Source: Alphaproteobacteria bacterium (GTDB lineage Bacteria; Pseudomonadota; Alphaproteobacteria; Rickettsiales; JABSSG01). Taken from it: a stretch of 64,000 nucleotides of DNA. The notes under the pieces are model-generated. The model worked only from the letters and a program-made list of their open reading frames with translations. It ran no database searches and was not told the DNA's origin. Shown here one piece after another: positions 8,791-19,668 of this stretch (position 1 is the first letter of the stretch; each line of letters opens with the position of its first letter). The stretch lies in contig JAUHXQ010000001.1 in the NCBI GenBank assembly GCA_030426905.1, positions 461,626 through 525,625 of the forward strand, in the 5' to 3' direction. Both the position numbers and the translations under genes were made by a program.

Positions 8791-9777
8791 ATGGATTTTT
8801 TACAATTATGTATACAAAATTTTTTATCCCCAGCCCTTTTATTTTTTATATTGGGTATGGCAGGTGGTATCTTGAAGTCTGATCTAGACTTCCCTAAAAG
8901 TATCAGTAATTATTTTACGATGTATCTAATGATGTCTATAGGGTTTCAGGGTGGTGTAGCTATTGCGGCTACGGATAATTTTACAGCAGAGATCTTATAT
9001 ACTTCAGCTGCAGGAGTGGCAGTAAGTTTCTTATTTCCTTTTTTAGGCTATTTTTTATTAAAATTAACTACTAGACTAGATAAGACTAACGCTGCAGCAG
9101 TTGCCGCCCATTATGGCTCTATAAGCTTAGTTACTTTTGCGACAGCAGCAAGTTTTTTAAAGATTAAAGGTTTAACTTATGATGGCTATATAGTAGCGGT
9201 TTTAGCGCTAATGGAAGCACCAGCCATTCTTTCGGGGCTTTATATACTGAATAAAGTAGCTCCATCAAGAGTTGTTCATACTGAAAAAGTTACATATAGG
9301 CTTTCAAGAGAAATTTTTACCAATGGTGCTATATTATTATTAATTGGCTCTTTTATCATTGGATGGATTACTGGGAAAAAAGGATTAGAAAAAATGGATG
9401 CATTTCTAGTTCAACCTTTTCAGGGGATATTAGCATTATTTTTATTAGATATGGGGTTAATAGTTTCAAGGCAATTGAATCATTTAAAAGATTTTAATTT
9501 TAAACTAGTAATTTTTGGGTTTTATATGCCGTTATTAGGGGCATTAATTGGGTTGATTATTAGTAAAGTGATTGGTCTTAGCGTAGGCACTGGTATGTTA
9601 TTTACAGTTTTATGCGGTAGTGCTTCGTATATAGCAGTTCCTGCTGCGATAAGGTTAGCGGTGCCTAAGGCAAAAGCTACGATTTATATCACAATGTCGC
9701 TAGCGGTTACTTTTCCGTTTAACATTGTAGTAGGCATTCCAATTTACTATGTTCTATCACAGTTTTTTTTAAATTAG
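8791..9777 (+). CDS. SbtA-like sodium-dependent bicarbonate permease
   Basis: The 328-residue protein resembles the SbtA family of sodium-bicarbonate symporters: an N-terminus starting MDFLQ followed by NFLSPALLFFILG, about ten membrane segments, and the conserved region KTNAAAVAAHYGSISLVTFA near residues 92-111. An earlier TTG in the same frame at 8770 is less likely, since family members start close to the ATG chosen here. Bicarbonate uptake could feed carboxylases or pH balance. No neighbouring PII-like SbtB regulator is seen. A Na+/Ca2+ exchanger gene follows about 110 bases downstream. Transport direction and substrate are inferred from family membership. Confidence 0.85.
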   Translation: MDFLQLCIQNFLSPALLFFILGMAGGILKSDLDFPKSISNYFTMYLMMSIGFQGGVAIAATDNFTAEILYTSAAGVAVSFLFPFLGYFLLKLTTRLDKTNAAAVAAHYGSISLVTFATAASFLKIKGLTYDGYIVAVLALMEAPAILSGLYILNKVAPSRVVHTEKVTYRLSREIFTNGAILLLIGSFIIGWITGKKGLEKMDAFLVQPFQGILALFLLDMGLIVSRQLNHLKDFNFKLVIFGFYMPLLGALIGLIISKVIGLSVGTGMLFTVLCGSASYIAVPAAIRLAVPKAKATIYITMSLAVTFPFNIVVGIPIYYVLSQFFLN

Positions 9778-9886
9778 TATGTTATAAGCGAAGAGACATA
9801 AATTTAAGATTTGCTGCGAAGAATTTAATAATAATTTTTATTATATACTTGAGATTATCCTTTACTAATGCCACTATTAAAGGGCA

Positions 9887-10840
9887 ATGTATATACTAGA
9901 AATCATTACAGGACCCATAATCTTGTTTTTAGGCGGTGAGATCTTAATAAAAGGGTCTGTATCGCTTGCTAAACATTTAAGTATTTCTCAGGTTTTAGTT
10001 AGTGCTGTAATCATAGGTTTTGGCACTTCTATGCCAGAGATGGTGGTGTCTGTAGATGCTATGATAAAAAACTCTCCTGAGATTGCTATAGGAAATATTG
10101 TAGGTAGTAATATTGCCAATGTATTGCTTATCATTGGGCTCTCAGCAGTAATTTTTCCTATATCCTTAAAAAATATCTTTATCAATAGAGATGCAGTTGT
10201 AATGTTAGTTGCTACAATTTTATTTGTCTTTTTCAGTGCTTTTAATGGAGAAATAAATTTTTTTGAGGGGGTACTTATGCTAGCTATACTAGCGGTATAT
10301 ATAGTGTATTCTTACTCTCAAAGTAGTAGTAATGCTTCTGATAAAGAATTTAAAAACATTGAGTCTGGTTTATGGTTTTTCTCGGAATTGAGTCTTATAT
10401 TTTCTGTTGTTTTCTGTGTAATTGGTTTTGCATTTCTCATAGCTGGCTCTTCTCTATTTTTAAATGGCGCTATAGCTTTGTCAAATAAGTTAAATATTAG
10501 CAAAGAAATTGTAGGTATTGGTATTGTTGCCTTTGGCTCATGTTTGCCAGAGTTAGCAACTTCAATAGTTGCGTCATACAGAAAGAATGGAAATATTGTA
10601 ATAGGAAGTGTTGTGGGTAGTAATATATTTAATTTATTATCCATAGCCGGTATAATTGCGTTGATAGAGGATGTGCTAATACCTGCTCGTGTTTTACAAT
10701 TTGATATATGGGTATTTTTGCTAGTTATGATATTATTTTTCGTAATGATTATAAATAAAATAACTTTTAAAAGATCATATGGCTTTATTTTTATCCTATC
10801 TTATTCAACGTATCTTGGTGCTTTATTCGGTTGTTTTTAA
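9887..10840 (+). CDS. Calcium/sodium antiporter, CaCA family (YrbG-like)
   Basis: A 317-residue inner-membrane exchanger with the two inverted alpha repeats of the CaCA family. Repeat 1 contains GFGTSMPEMVVS then GNIVGSNIANVLLIIG (about residues 44-88); repeat 2 contains AFGSCLPELATS then GSVVGSNIFNLL (about 215-250). The acidic residues in the GxxxPE motifs are the ion ligands. About ten membrane helices are visible. It probably expels calcium or other divalent ions using a sodium or proton gradient. It ends about 40 bases before the rRNA promoter at 10881. Confidence 0.93.
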   Translation: MYILEIITGPIILFLGGEILIKGSVSLAKHLSISQVLVSAVIIGFGTSMPEMVVSVDAMIKNSPEIAIGNIVGSNIANVLLIIGLSAVIFPISLKNIFINRDAVVMLVATILFVFFSAFNGEINFFEGVLMLAILAVYIVYSYSQSSSNASDKEFKNIESGLWFFSELSLIFSVVFCVIGFAFLIAGSSLFLNGAIALSNKLNISKEIVGIGIVAFGSCLPELATSIVASYRKNGNIVIGSVVGSNIFNLLSIAGIIALIEDVLIPARVLQFDIWVFLLVMILFFVMIINKITFKRSYGFIFILSYSTYLGALFGCF

Positions 10841-10880
10841 AATTAAATTATATTTTACGGTATTTTTTAGAATTAGGCTA

Positions 10881-10909
10881 TTGACAAGTTATGACTCAAA
10901 TAATATAAC
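10881..10909 (+). promoter_or_regulatory. rRNA promoter upstream of the 23S gene
   Basis: TTGACA at 10881-10886 and TATAAC at 10904-10909 are separated by 17 bases, a near-perfect sigma-70 promoter. Transcription would begin around 10916, giving a leader of about 170 bases before mature 23S. A dedicated promoter here is what a 23S-5S unit separated from 16S requires. Confidence 0.8.
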
Positions 10910-11009
10910 CTATATACTTGATTTAGGCAAAGTAGCTTTAAAAGTTAGTGCAAAATCAAGATGCTGTTTAACATAGTGAATAAAATTAACGATCTAACAA
11001 CCGCTGGTG

Positions 11010-11029
11010 TTTTAGTAAACCTACTAAAA
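11010..11029 (+). other. Hairpin in the 23S leader
   Basis: TTTTAGTA at 11010-11017 and TACTAAAA at 11022-11029 form a perfect eight-base-pair stem with the four-base loop AACC. It lies within the predicted pre-rRNA leader, between promoter and mature 23S. It could aid RNA processing or antitermination; there is no T-run after it, so it is not a terminator. Confidence 0.45.
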
Positions 11030-11090
11030 TAACAGAAAATCAAAATAAAAATATGCATATGTAGTTTTAATACTGCATGTGTGTCGGCGT

Positions 11091-13850
<2,760 letters not shown>

Positions 13851-13895
13851 TACTGACACACACATGTAGTGTTAAGACTATTGATGCCATATTAA

Positions 13896-13909
13896 TAATC
13901 CGCGGATTA
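13896..13909. repeat. Perfect 14-base palindrome in the 23S-5S spacer
   Basis: TAATCCGCGGATTA is exactly self-complementary and sits about 45 bases after 23S, with four A residues continuing the run after it. It has no loop, so as RNA it would need to open its centre. It may be an RNA-processing or protein-binding site; no function can be read from the sequence. Confidence 0.5.
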
Positions 13910-14002
13910 AAAAGTTAGATTTTGTTATATTTTAGTATAAGTTTTTTAAAGGCTTATACTTTCACTATGTTAATTCTAGTATAAAGAGTGTTTGCTTAAC
14001 TA

Positions 14003-14118
14003 GTTTGGTGGTTATAGCGCATGTGCACCACGAGATCCCATTCCGAACTCTGCCGTGAAACCATGCAACGCCAATTGTACTGCATCTTAAGGTGTGGGAG
14101 AGTAGGAAGCCGCCAAAC
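14003..14118 (+). rRNA. rrf: 5S ribosomal RNA
   Basis: The terminal helix pairs GTTTGGTGG with CCGCCAAAC, and the internal blocks CGAGATCCCATTCCGAACTC and GGTGTGGGAGAGTAGG are the conserved 5S loops. The mature RNA would be about 116 nt. It is flanked by a perfect ten-base inverted repeat, TTTGCTTAAC at 13991-14000 and GTTAAGCAAA at 14121-14130, which would extend the terminal helix in the precursor and mark the processing site. It follows 23S after about 150 bases and is probably co-transcribed. No obvious intrinsic terminator was seen after it. Confidence 0.97.
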
Positions 14119-14156
14119 TTGTTAAGCAAACATAATTTATAATTTTAAATATAAGA

Positions 14157-14402
14157 TTAGAACGCACGCATCCTTAAAGTCATAAACTTTACCTGATGTA
14201 TCTTAATTTCTTTAAATATCGTAGGCAGTGAATAAAGTTGTAATGACACCTTCAGTAGCAGCGCTTTTAGCAAAATTTTCCGCTGAATTATAATATCTTG
14301 TTTTTCAACCAAAAACACTGAACACTCTGCCTTTGAATGTCCCCCCGCTATGGTTGTTTCTAAGTAACTTTTTCTGTGTAAGGGGGCATATATTGTGACG
14401 GA
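14157..14402 (-). pseudogene. Possible decayed coding remnant
   Basis: Between 5S and the large duplicated protein one minus-strand frame is free of stops for about 82 codons (14157-14402) without a convincing start codon. A second minus-strand frame is open over part of the same stretch and reads SAENFAKSAATEGVITTLF before its stop, which looks more protein-like. The two frames together suggest an old gene broken by a frameshift. I do not recognise the family. C-rich and G-rich runs near 14341 and 14382 form an imperfect inverted pair that could be an element end. Evidence is weak. Confidence 0.25.
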
Positions 14403-14416
14403 TTATACTGCTTATT

Positions 14417-17047
14417 TCATATTGTTATTGCACTTTGAGAGGTAATGTCTTCATGAGTGATGCTACCCATTAAATAATAGTCTTGTTTCCCAATTGGTGT
14501 TGCATTATCCAATATCTTTATCTCCTTCTCACCATCTTCTTTCTCTTCATAATAGAAAAATTGGTCGTAAGAAATCATACTAATCCCTAAGTTATTAGCA
14601 GCGTTTTCTTCATTCGTTGTCGAGCTGTTGCAACCACGAGGATGTGAGCTGTCTATAACAATAATAATCTCTTGAGATGATTTAGTTACTTCCTGCCATC
14701 CTGCTTCAATATTTTTAGTATGATTTTCAAAAAAAGCACTGAGAGGAGAATCTAGGTCATAGTATTGAGCTAAATATTTCTTAGAAACTGCACTATTTCC
14801 TTTATCGTCATCGTCGCTACCGTTATCATTTACAGGAGTCTCGTCATTATAAGGAGGTTTTTCAGAACCAATCACAGGAGGAAGCATTTCTTTTTCCGAA
14901 TCTCTATTGTCACCTTCTTTTTTTACAGCTTCATTTGTAGATTTATTTATCGATTCGCTACTATTGTTTGTGCTTTCACCCGCATCTGTTTTATCATATT
15001 CAGTGTCAGATTCTTTAGAATTATCGATTGCTTCTTGTTCTTTTGAAATAGGATCGGGGTTCAGAAAATTATTACACGCTTTTACTAAAGATATATTTTT
15101 TGTGTTTTCAGATAATTTTTTAATCTCTGCTATTGTCTTCTTTTGTACTCTATCAATTCTCGTTATTCTTAATAGTAGTTCAACTATTTCTTCTGAAGGA
15201 TATTCACAGGGTAACCGACAAGAAAAAAGCCCATCTAACGCTGTTCCCCACGGGCATATAGCATTAGCATCAATATTTGCATTTATTAACAATATTGCAA
15301 GCTCACAGTTACCATAGGAACTAGCTTTATGTAGAAGTGTCCTATCATCTAAGCTTCTAGTATTAACGTCAGCGCCTAAGTCGTATATCAATGATTTTAT
15401 GAACTGATATGTCTCTATATTGACTCCAACAGGAGAATTTATAATCTCAATCAAGTATTTATTAAGATCCAATCCTGTATACTTTAATATATGAGATCTG
15501 AGAAAGTAACCTTCTTCAAGGTCTTTCCTTAACATTTCGCCTGCAATTCCTTTTATTCTCCACAACCAGACCTCGGAGAGTAATAATGCTTTTTCTAATT
15601 GATACTCTTTATTTATAGTACTTTTTTCTTTTTCAGTTTGTAATAAAAGTACAGCTAGTTCTAGGTGTTTTTTTCGAATACAATTAACTACATAGTCTTT
15701 TTTAAGAGAAATTGTTACGGCGCTATCTCCTGAAAAACCACCATCTCTATTATTTTTATTTATTTTATTTAAAACTTCGAGTACCGCTTCCTCTAAAGTT
15801 ATTGGACCCTGGGGTAGCTCTTCTTCTTTTGGAGTAGCACTTTTATTTATCTCATTTAAAGCTTGGCAGTGTTGATCTAAATATTTCTTAGAAACTACAT
15901 GATTTCCTTTATCGTCATCGTCGCTACCGTTATCGTCTGCATGAGTCTCGTTCGTGTCTATTTTATCAGATTTGTTGTCAGATTCCCCAGAGTCATCGGT
16001 TGCTTCTTGTAATAATTTTGGGTCAATTTTTTTTAAAATATAATATTCTATAACAATATTACACAGATCCTTAGGAAGCAAATGTGCATTGTCTGCTTTT
16101 TGTAATGATAGACACACGATACGGTAATGGTTCAGAAAATTATTATATGCTTTTTGTAATGATGGGCACACGCTATAATAACAGTTCAAAAGATCACTAT
16201 CTGTTTTTACTAACGGATAACCTTCTATACTTTGAGATAATTTTTTTGTGTCTTCAGATAATTTTTTGATCTGTGCCATCGTCCGCTCTGATACCTCATT
16301 AATTCTCATTACTCTTAACAGTAGTTCAACCATTTTTTCTGGATTATGGGCACTTCCCGAAATAATACACCTTAACGTTTTCTCCCTGCTACTTAGAACA
16401 GTATAGTCGGCGCCTTCGTTTAACGCATCCTTATAGTCACAAGATAAAGCAGCTAGCTCCAGGTCGTTTCTTAATGGTACTGCGGCACCACCCTCGCTTC
16501 CTCGTATAATATCAAACATCATACTGTCATGAAAGCATTGATGCAAATCCAATCCTGCACACTTTAATAGATTCAGTCTGAGAAAGTAACCTTCTTCAAG
16601 GTCTTTCTTTAACATTTTTACTGCAATTTTTCCTATTGTGCTCAAATCGCGCATGGAGAGGTGTATGGAGTGTATGGAGAGCATGGAGAGTAATGATGGT
16701 TTTTCTAATCTATACCTTTCATTTATAGTACTTTCTTCTTTTTTAGTTTGTAACAAAAGTACGGCTATTTCGGGGTGGTTTTTTCGAATACAATGAACCA
16801 CAGAGTCTTTTTTAAGAGAAGTTATTGCGGCGCTATCTCCTGGAAAACCATTATCTCTATTATCTTTATTTATTTTATTTAAAACTTCGAGTACCGCTTC
16901 CTCTAAAGTTATTGGACCCTGGGGTGGCTCTTCTTCTTTTGGAGTAGCACTTTTATTTATCTCATGTAAAGCTTCGGTTAAAGCTTTGCGTATTGCTTCT
17001 TCTAAAGTTATTGGGCCCTGAGTTAGTACTTCTTCTTTTGATTTCAT
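14417..17047 (-). CDS. Large internally duplicated protein with ankyrin-like repeat, candidate effector
   Basis: The 876-residue protein has two copies of a unit of about 370 residues (26-395 and 396-765), both opening with EINKSATPKEEE and ending in NGSDDDDKGN then SKKYL. A short third start, QGPITLEEA, occurs at residue 10. In copy 2, residues 557-592 (ending ELAILLINANIDANA) form an ankyrin-like repeat; both copies have ELLLRxxRI helices. Residues 323-335 (LLPKDLCNIVIEY) resemble the F-box-like helix of some Rickettsiales ankyrin proteins. An acidic, Ser/Asn-rich linker (670-750) leads to a C-terminal domain with the strand EIIIVIDSSHP. No signal peptide is seen. The start at 17047 is ATG. 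A role as a translocated host-interaction protein is inferred from architecture only. Confidence 0.8.
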   Translation of the reverse strand: MKSKEEVLTQGPITLEEAIRKALTEALHEINKSATPKEEEPPQGPITLEEAVLEVLNKINKDNRDNGFPGDSAAITSLKKDSVVHCIRKNHPEIAVLLLQTKKEESTINERYRLEKPSLLSMLSIHSIHLSMRDLSTIGKIAVKMLKKDLEEGYFLRLNLLKCAGLDLHQCFHDSMMFDIIRGSEGGAAVPLRNDLELAALSCDYKDALNEGADYTVLSSREKTLRCIISGSAHNPEKMVELLLRVMRINEVSERTMAQIKKLSEDTKKLSQSIEGYPLVKTDSDLLNCYYSVCPSLQKAYNNFLNHYRIVCLSLQKADNAHLLPKDLCNIVIEYYILKKIDPKLLQEATDDSGESDNKSDKIDTNETHADDNGSDDDDKGNHVVSKKYLDQHCQALNEINKSATPKEEELPQGPITLEEAVLEVLNKINKNNRDGGFSGDSAVTISLKKDYVVNCIRKKHLELAVLLLQTEKEKSTINKEYQLEKALLLSEVWLWRIKGIAGEMLRKDLEEGYFLRSHILKYTGLDLNKYLIEIINSPVGVNIETYQFIKSLIYDLGADVNTRSLDDRTLLHKASSYGNCELAILLINANIDANAICPWGTALDGLFSCRLPCEYPSEEIVELLLRITRIDRVQKKTIAEIKKLSENTKNISLVKACNNFLNPDPISKEQEAIDNSKESDTEYDKTDAGESTNNSSESINKSTNEAVKKEGDNRDSEKEMLPPVIGSEKPPYNDETPVNDNGSDDDDKGNSAVSKKYLAQYYDLDSPLSAFFENHTKNIEAGWQEVTKSSQEIIIVIDSSHPRGCNSSTTNEENAANNLGISMISYDQFFYYEEKEDGEKEIKILDNATPIGKQDYYLMGSITHEDITSQSAITI
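14753..16972 (-). repeat. Tandem duplication of two 1110-base units inside the ankyrin-like gene
   Basis: Corresponding positions are exactly 1110 bases apart: for example attggaccctgggg occurs at 15801 and at 16911. The units span about 15863-16972 and 14753-15862. DNA identity is highest in the first 250 bases of each unit and lower in the middle, where copy 2 keeps ankyrin-like sequence and copy 1 does not. The frame is preserved (370 codons). Confidence 0.85.
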
Positions 17048-17158
17048 ATATGCACCCTCTTTTAATTAATTTGGTTCCTATTTTGACACGAATAGGCTTC
17101 TCAATCAATTCGTTAATCATGTTAATGTCAGTACTTACGGCAGTTCACACTACCAGTA

Positions 17159-17347
17159 TTAGCCTGTTACGAATCTTGTTCGTCTTTCATCATCATTATC
17201 TTGCACTTCTACATATTTGCAAATTATTTTTTCATCTCTACTGACCGTGGAAACGAAGTAACCGTTAGACCATATAGCAGCAGTTCTCTAATATACCTTC
17301 CCTAAATATTCACTAAATTTTTCTTTAAAAAAGTTGTGATGATAAAA
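17159..17347 (-). pseudogene. IS200/IS605-family transposase (TnpA) remnant
   Basis: Read on the minus strand, the end of this stretch gives AAIWSNGYFVSTVSRDEKII and then KYVEVQDNDDERRTRF before a stop at 17159-17161. This matches the C-terminal part of IS200-type TnpA, whose members carry W-S-x-G-Y-F-V-S-T-V followed by a helix ending in I..Y...Q. Upstream in the same frame FFKEKFSEYLGKVY is followed by an in-frame TAG, and the N-terminal catalytic HUH region is missing. It is an inactive scar of a former insertion, with no element ends recognised. Confidence 0.7.
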
Positions 17348-17444
17348 CCTCCCTTGGCAAAAAAGTAGATTGAAGTTGCAAAATCATATTATTTATTTAT
17401 AATCTGCCGCGTTGCTAGTAACATATAAGTTAAGATAGAGTAAA

Positions 17445-17615
17445 GTGATAAGAGAGTATAATCAGCAAAGAACCCTTGCTTGGCTGATGTGGTTGTTAAC
17501 CGCAAGTTTTTTTGCCTACCAATTTGCTTTAAGAATTTCTCCTGGGTTAATTATAAATGACATCATGAGAAAATTTAGATGGCTCAGATGGTCCTTATTT
17601 AGGAACACTTGGTGA
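17445..17615 (+). pseudogene. Truncated N-terminus of an MFS transporter
   Basis: A GTG-started frame encodes 56 residues. After about ten polar residues it reads LAWLMWLLTASFFAYQFALR then ISPGLIINDIMRKF, the first membrane helix and loop of an MFS transporter of the type common in Rickettsiales (aromatic-rich helix, R-x-x-P, then D/E-L/I-M-x-x-F). After MRKF the sequence loses similarity and ends at TGA after about a dozen unrelated residues. The remaining eleven helices are absent, so it is a truncated gene. A weak stem CTTGC/GCAAG followed by seven T residues lies inside it at 17475-17513, probably by chance. Confidence 0.55.
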
Positions 17616-17651
17616 TAATAACACTACTCAGTCGAGTCAATAACTTTGAGA

Positions 17652-17671
17652 GTCCTTACATTCCTAAGGAC
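17652..17671. other. Hairpin in the spacer before infA
   Basis: GTCCTTA at 17652-17658 and TAAGGAC at 17665-17671 form a perfect seven-base-pair stem with a six-base loop. No T-run follows on either strand, so it is not a standard terminator. The rest of 17616-17841 shows no gene, only the weak infA promoter candidate. Confidence 0.4.
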
Positions 17672-17742
17672 AGAGTAGACATCTTTGTATACATGATATT
17701 TTAGCGGCATCAGATTATTATATTTAGCTACTCTGACAATTG

Positions 17743-17770
17743 TTGTTTTTTAAAAATGAATAAGTATAAC
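17743..17770 (+). promoter_or_regulatory. Possible promoter for infA-yebC-ruvC-bolA
   Basis: TTGTTT at 17743-17748 and TATAAC at 17765-17770 are 16 bases apart. The -10 is good but the -35 matches only three of six positions. It lies 70 bases before infA, the first gene of a plus-strand run. Confidence 0.35.
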
Positions 17771-17841
17771 ACTTCCAATATTCACTTAATCAGTATATGA
17801 TTAATAACCAACAATTCAATTCAAACGCAAAATTATAAAAT

Positions 17842-18060
17842 ATGGCAAAAGAAGAGTTAATAGAGTTTCAAGGTACGATTACAGAGTTATTACCCAATGC
17901 AATGTTTAGAGTGACATTAGAGAACGGTCATATGATTATTGCACATACTTCTGGGCGTATGCGTAAAAACCGCATTAGAATATTGGCAGGTGACAAAGTT
18001 ACAGTTGAGATGACACCTTATGATCTTACTAAAGGAAGAATAGTGCACAGACACAAATAA
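17842..18060 (+). CDS. infA: Translation initiation factor IF-1
   Basis: A 72-residue OB-fold protein, the standard length for IF-1, which binds the ribosomal A site during initiation. It begins [20 protein letters not shown] and contains [20 protein letters not shown] and [18 protein letters not shown], the canonical strands. It is followed after 23 bases by yebC, then ruvC and bolA, all on the plus strand. Confidence 0.97.
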   Translation: MAKEELIEFQGTITELLPNAMFRVTLENGHMIIAHTSGRMRKNRIRILAGDKVTVEMTPYDLTKGRIVHRHK

Positions 18061-18083
18061 TAAACTCAATTATATCTTAAATT

Positions 18084-18839
18084 ATGGCTGGTCATTCAAA
18101 ATTTAAAAATATAATGCACCGTAAGGGTGCGCAGGATGCAAAAAAAGCAAAGCAATTTGCTAAAATAGTTAAAGAAATAGTAGTTGCTGTTAAATCTGGA
18201 GGAAGCGATGATCCTGAGTTTAATCCTAGATTGAGAACAGCTATCGCAGCAGGAAAAGCCGCAAATTTACCTAAAGATAGAATAGAGAATGCTATCAAAA
18301 AAGCTTCATCTACTCAAGAAGGAGACAATTTTGAAGAAGTACGTTATGAATGTTATGCCCCTGGAGGAGTAGCGCTCATTATTGATGCATTAACTGACAA
18401 TCGCAATAGAACAGCAGGCGAAGTCAAAGCTGCTCTTAGTAAGTATAATGCGACTTTGGCGGAGCCTGGCAGTGTTCTATATATGTTTAAGCGTGTTGGT
18501 TTAGTAGAGTTTGTGGATACAAAAATAGATGCAGAAACTTTAATGGAGACAGCAATAGATGCAGGAGCAGAAGATTGTTTATCAGAAGATGATGCACATG
18601 AAGTATATTGTGATCCAGATGATTTTAATAATGTTAGAGAAACTCTAACCAATAAATTTGGTGATCCAGCGAGTGCTTCATTAATTTGGAAACCAGAAAA
18701 CACAATTGATATTGAAAATATAGAACAAGCAGAATCTTTATTAAAATTAATCGATATTTTAGAAGATAATGATGATGTACAATCTGTTAGTGGTAATTAC
18801 AAAATTAGCGATCAAATTGCCGAGAAAATAAATATATGA
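18084..18839 (+). CDS. yebC: YebC/PmpR-family protein
   Basis: A 251-residue cytosolic protein of the YebC family. The N-terminus MAGHSKFKNIMHRKGAQDAK is the family signature (GHSKWxNIxxRK). Three domains follow, with YECYAPGGVALIIDALTDNR and the RTAGEVKAALSKY motif near residues 90-125. YebC-family proteins act as DNA-binding regulators or, in recent work, as helpers of translation at proline stretches; which applies here cannot be told. It directly precedes ruvC, a conserved alphaproteobacterial arrangement. Confidence 0.96.
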   Translation: MAGHSKFKNIMHRKGAQDAKKAKQFAKIVKEIVVAVKSGGSDDPEFNPRLRTAIAAGKAANLPKDRIENAIKKASSTQEGDNFEEVRYECYAPGGVALIIDALTDNRNRTAGEVKAALSKYNATLAEPGSVLYMFKRVGLVEFVDTKIDAETLMETAIDAGAEDCLSEDDAHEVYCDPDDFNNVRETLTNKFGDPASASLIWKPENTIDIENIEQAESLLKLIDILEDNDDVQSVSGNYKISDQIAEKINI

Positions 18840-18862
18840 ATAATATTAAATTTAAATTGTAA

Positions 18863-19360
18863 ATGCCTATAATAATTGGTATTGATCCAGGTCTTTTGAA
18901 TAGTGCTTGGGGCATTATTAACGAAGATAGTGGTAGGATGGAATATATTGCTAGTGGCACTATCACTACTCATGCCTCTCAAAATATAGCCATCAGATTA
19001 AGAAAAATTTATCAAGAATTATACAAAGCTATTGAAGCCTATGCTCCTACACAATGTGCGATCGAAGAAACTTTTGTCAATAAAAATCCGCTATCATCTT
19101 TAAAGCTGGGGCAGGCAAGAGGAGTTGCAATACTTGCTGCAAGCAATTCTGGGATTGCGGTATCTGAATATTCTCCACGGCTGATTAAGAAGTCTTTGGT
19201 TGGTAGTGGTAGAGCAGATAAAAGGCAAATTGAAGCTATGGTAAAATATCTCATGCCTAGAGCAAATGTTAAAAATGACCATGAAGCGGATGCGATAGCT
19301 GTATCTATTTGTCATGCAAATATTGCAGCGACACAAAATAAAATTAATGGAGCTTTATGA
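18863..19360 (+). CDS. ruvC: Holliday-junction resolvase RuvC
   Basis: The 165-residue endonuclease cuts four-way junctions during recombination. Active-site acids are visible: Asp7 in IIGIDPGL, Glu near residue 68 in CAIEETFVN, and the C-terminal pair in NDHEADAIAV near residue 140. Length is typical. It starts 23 bases after yebC, and its stop overlaps the bolA start in ATGA. No ruvA or ruvB is adjacent in this window. Confidence 0.96.
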   Translation: MPIIIGIDPGLLNSAWGIINEDSGRMEYIASGTITTHASQNIAIRLRKIYQELYKAIEAYAPTQCAIEETFVNKNPLSSLKLGQARGVAILAASNSGIAVSEYSPRLIKKSLVGSGRADKRQIEAMVKYLMPRANVKNDHEADAIAVSICHANIAATQNKINGAL

Positions 19361-19635
19361 CTATAGAGAAAATTCGAAAAATTTTAACAGATAACTTAAA
19401 TCTGCAAAAAATTGAAATTATAGATCAAAGTCATAAACATATTGGGCATTCAGGATGGAAAAAAGGCATTAGTACTCACTTTGATTTATTGATAATTTCA
19501 CAATCATTTGAAAATAAATCTCAATTACAACGTCATAGAATGGTATACTCGCTCCTCAAGGAGGATTTACAAGAATATATTCATGCATTATCGATCAAAG
19601 CCTTCACCCCAGCAGAGTATAGCAGCAACAGCTGA
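19357..19635 (+). CDS. bolA: BolA-family protein
   Basis: A 92-residue BolA-like protein with the class II KH-like fold: an N-terminal helix (IEKIRKILTDNL), IEIIDQSHKHIGHSGW with the conserved His residues, and the FENKSQLQRHRMVYSLLKEDL segment carrying RHRMVY. BolA proteins partner with monothiol glutaredoxins in iron-sulfur trafficking and stress response. The ATG overlaps the ruvC stop by four bases, so it is translationally coupled. It is convergent with the glycosyltransferase-like gene, which ends about 33 bases on. Confidence 0.93.
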   Translation: MTIEKIRKILTDNLNLQKIEIIDQSHKHIGHSGWKKGISTHFDLLIISQSFENKSQLQRHRMVYSLLKEDLQEYIHALSIKAFTPAEYSSNS

Positions 19636-19668
19636 TTGGCCTGCCAGGCTGGAGTTATCGAGTATATA

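Noticed and set aside
10779..10976. 65-codon plus-strand frame crossing the end of the CaCA gene and the rRNA promoter
   Set aside because: It overlaps a well-supported gene in another frame and runs through the rRNA promoter and leader.
19639..19649. GCCTG-C-CAGGC interrupted palindrome between bolA and the glycosyltransferase-like gene
   Set aside because: A one-base loop is sterically poor and no T-run follows, so it is not a convincing terminator.
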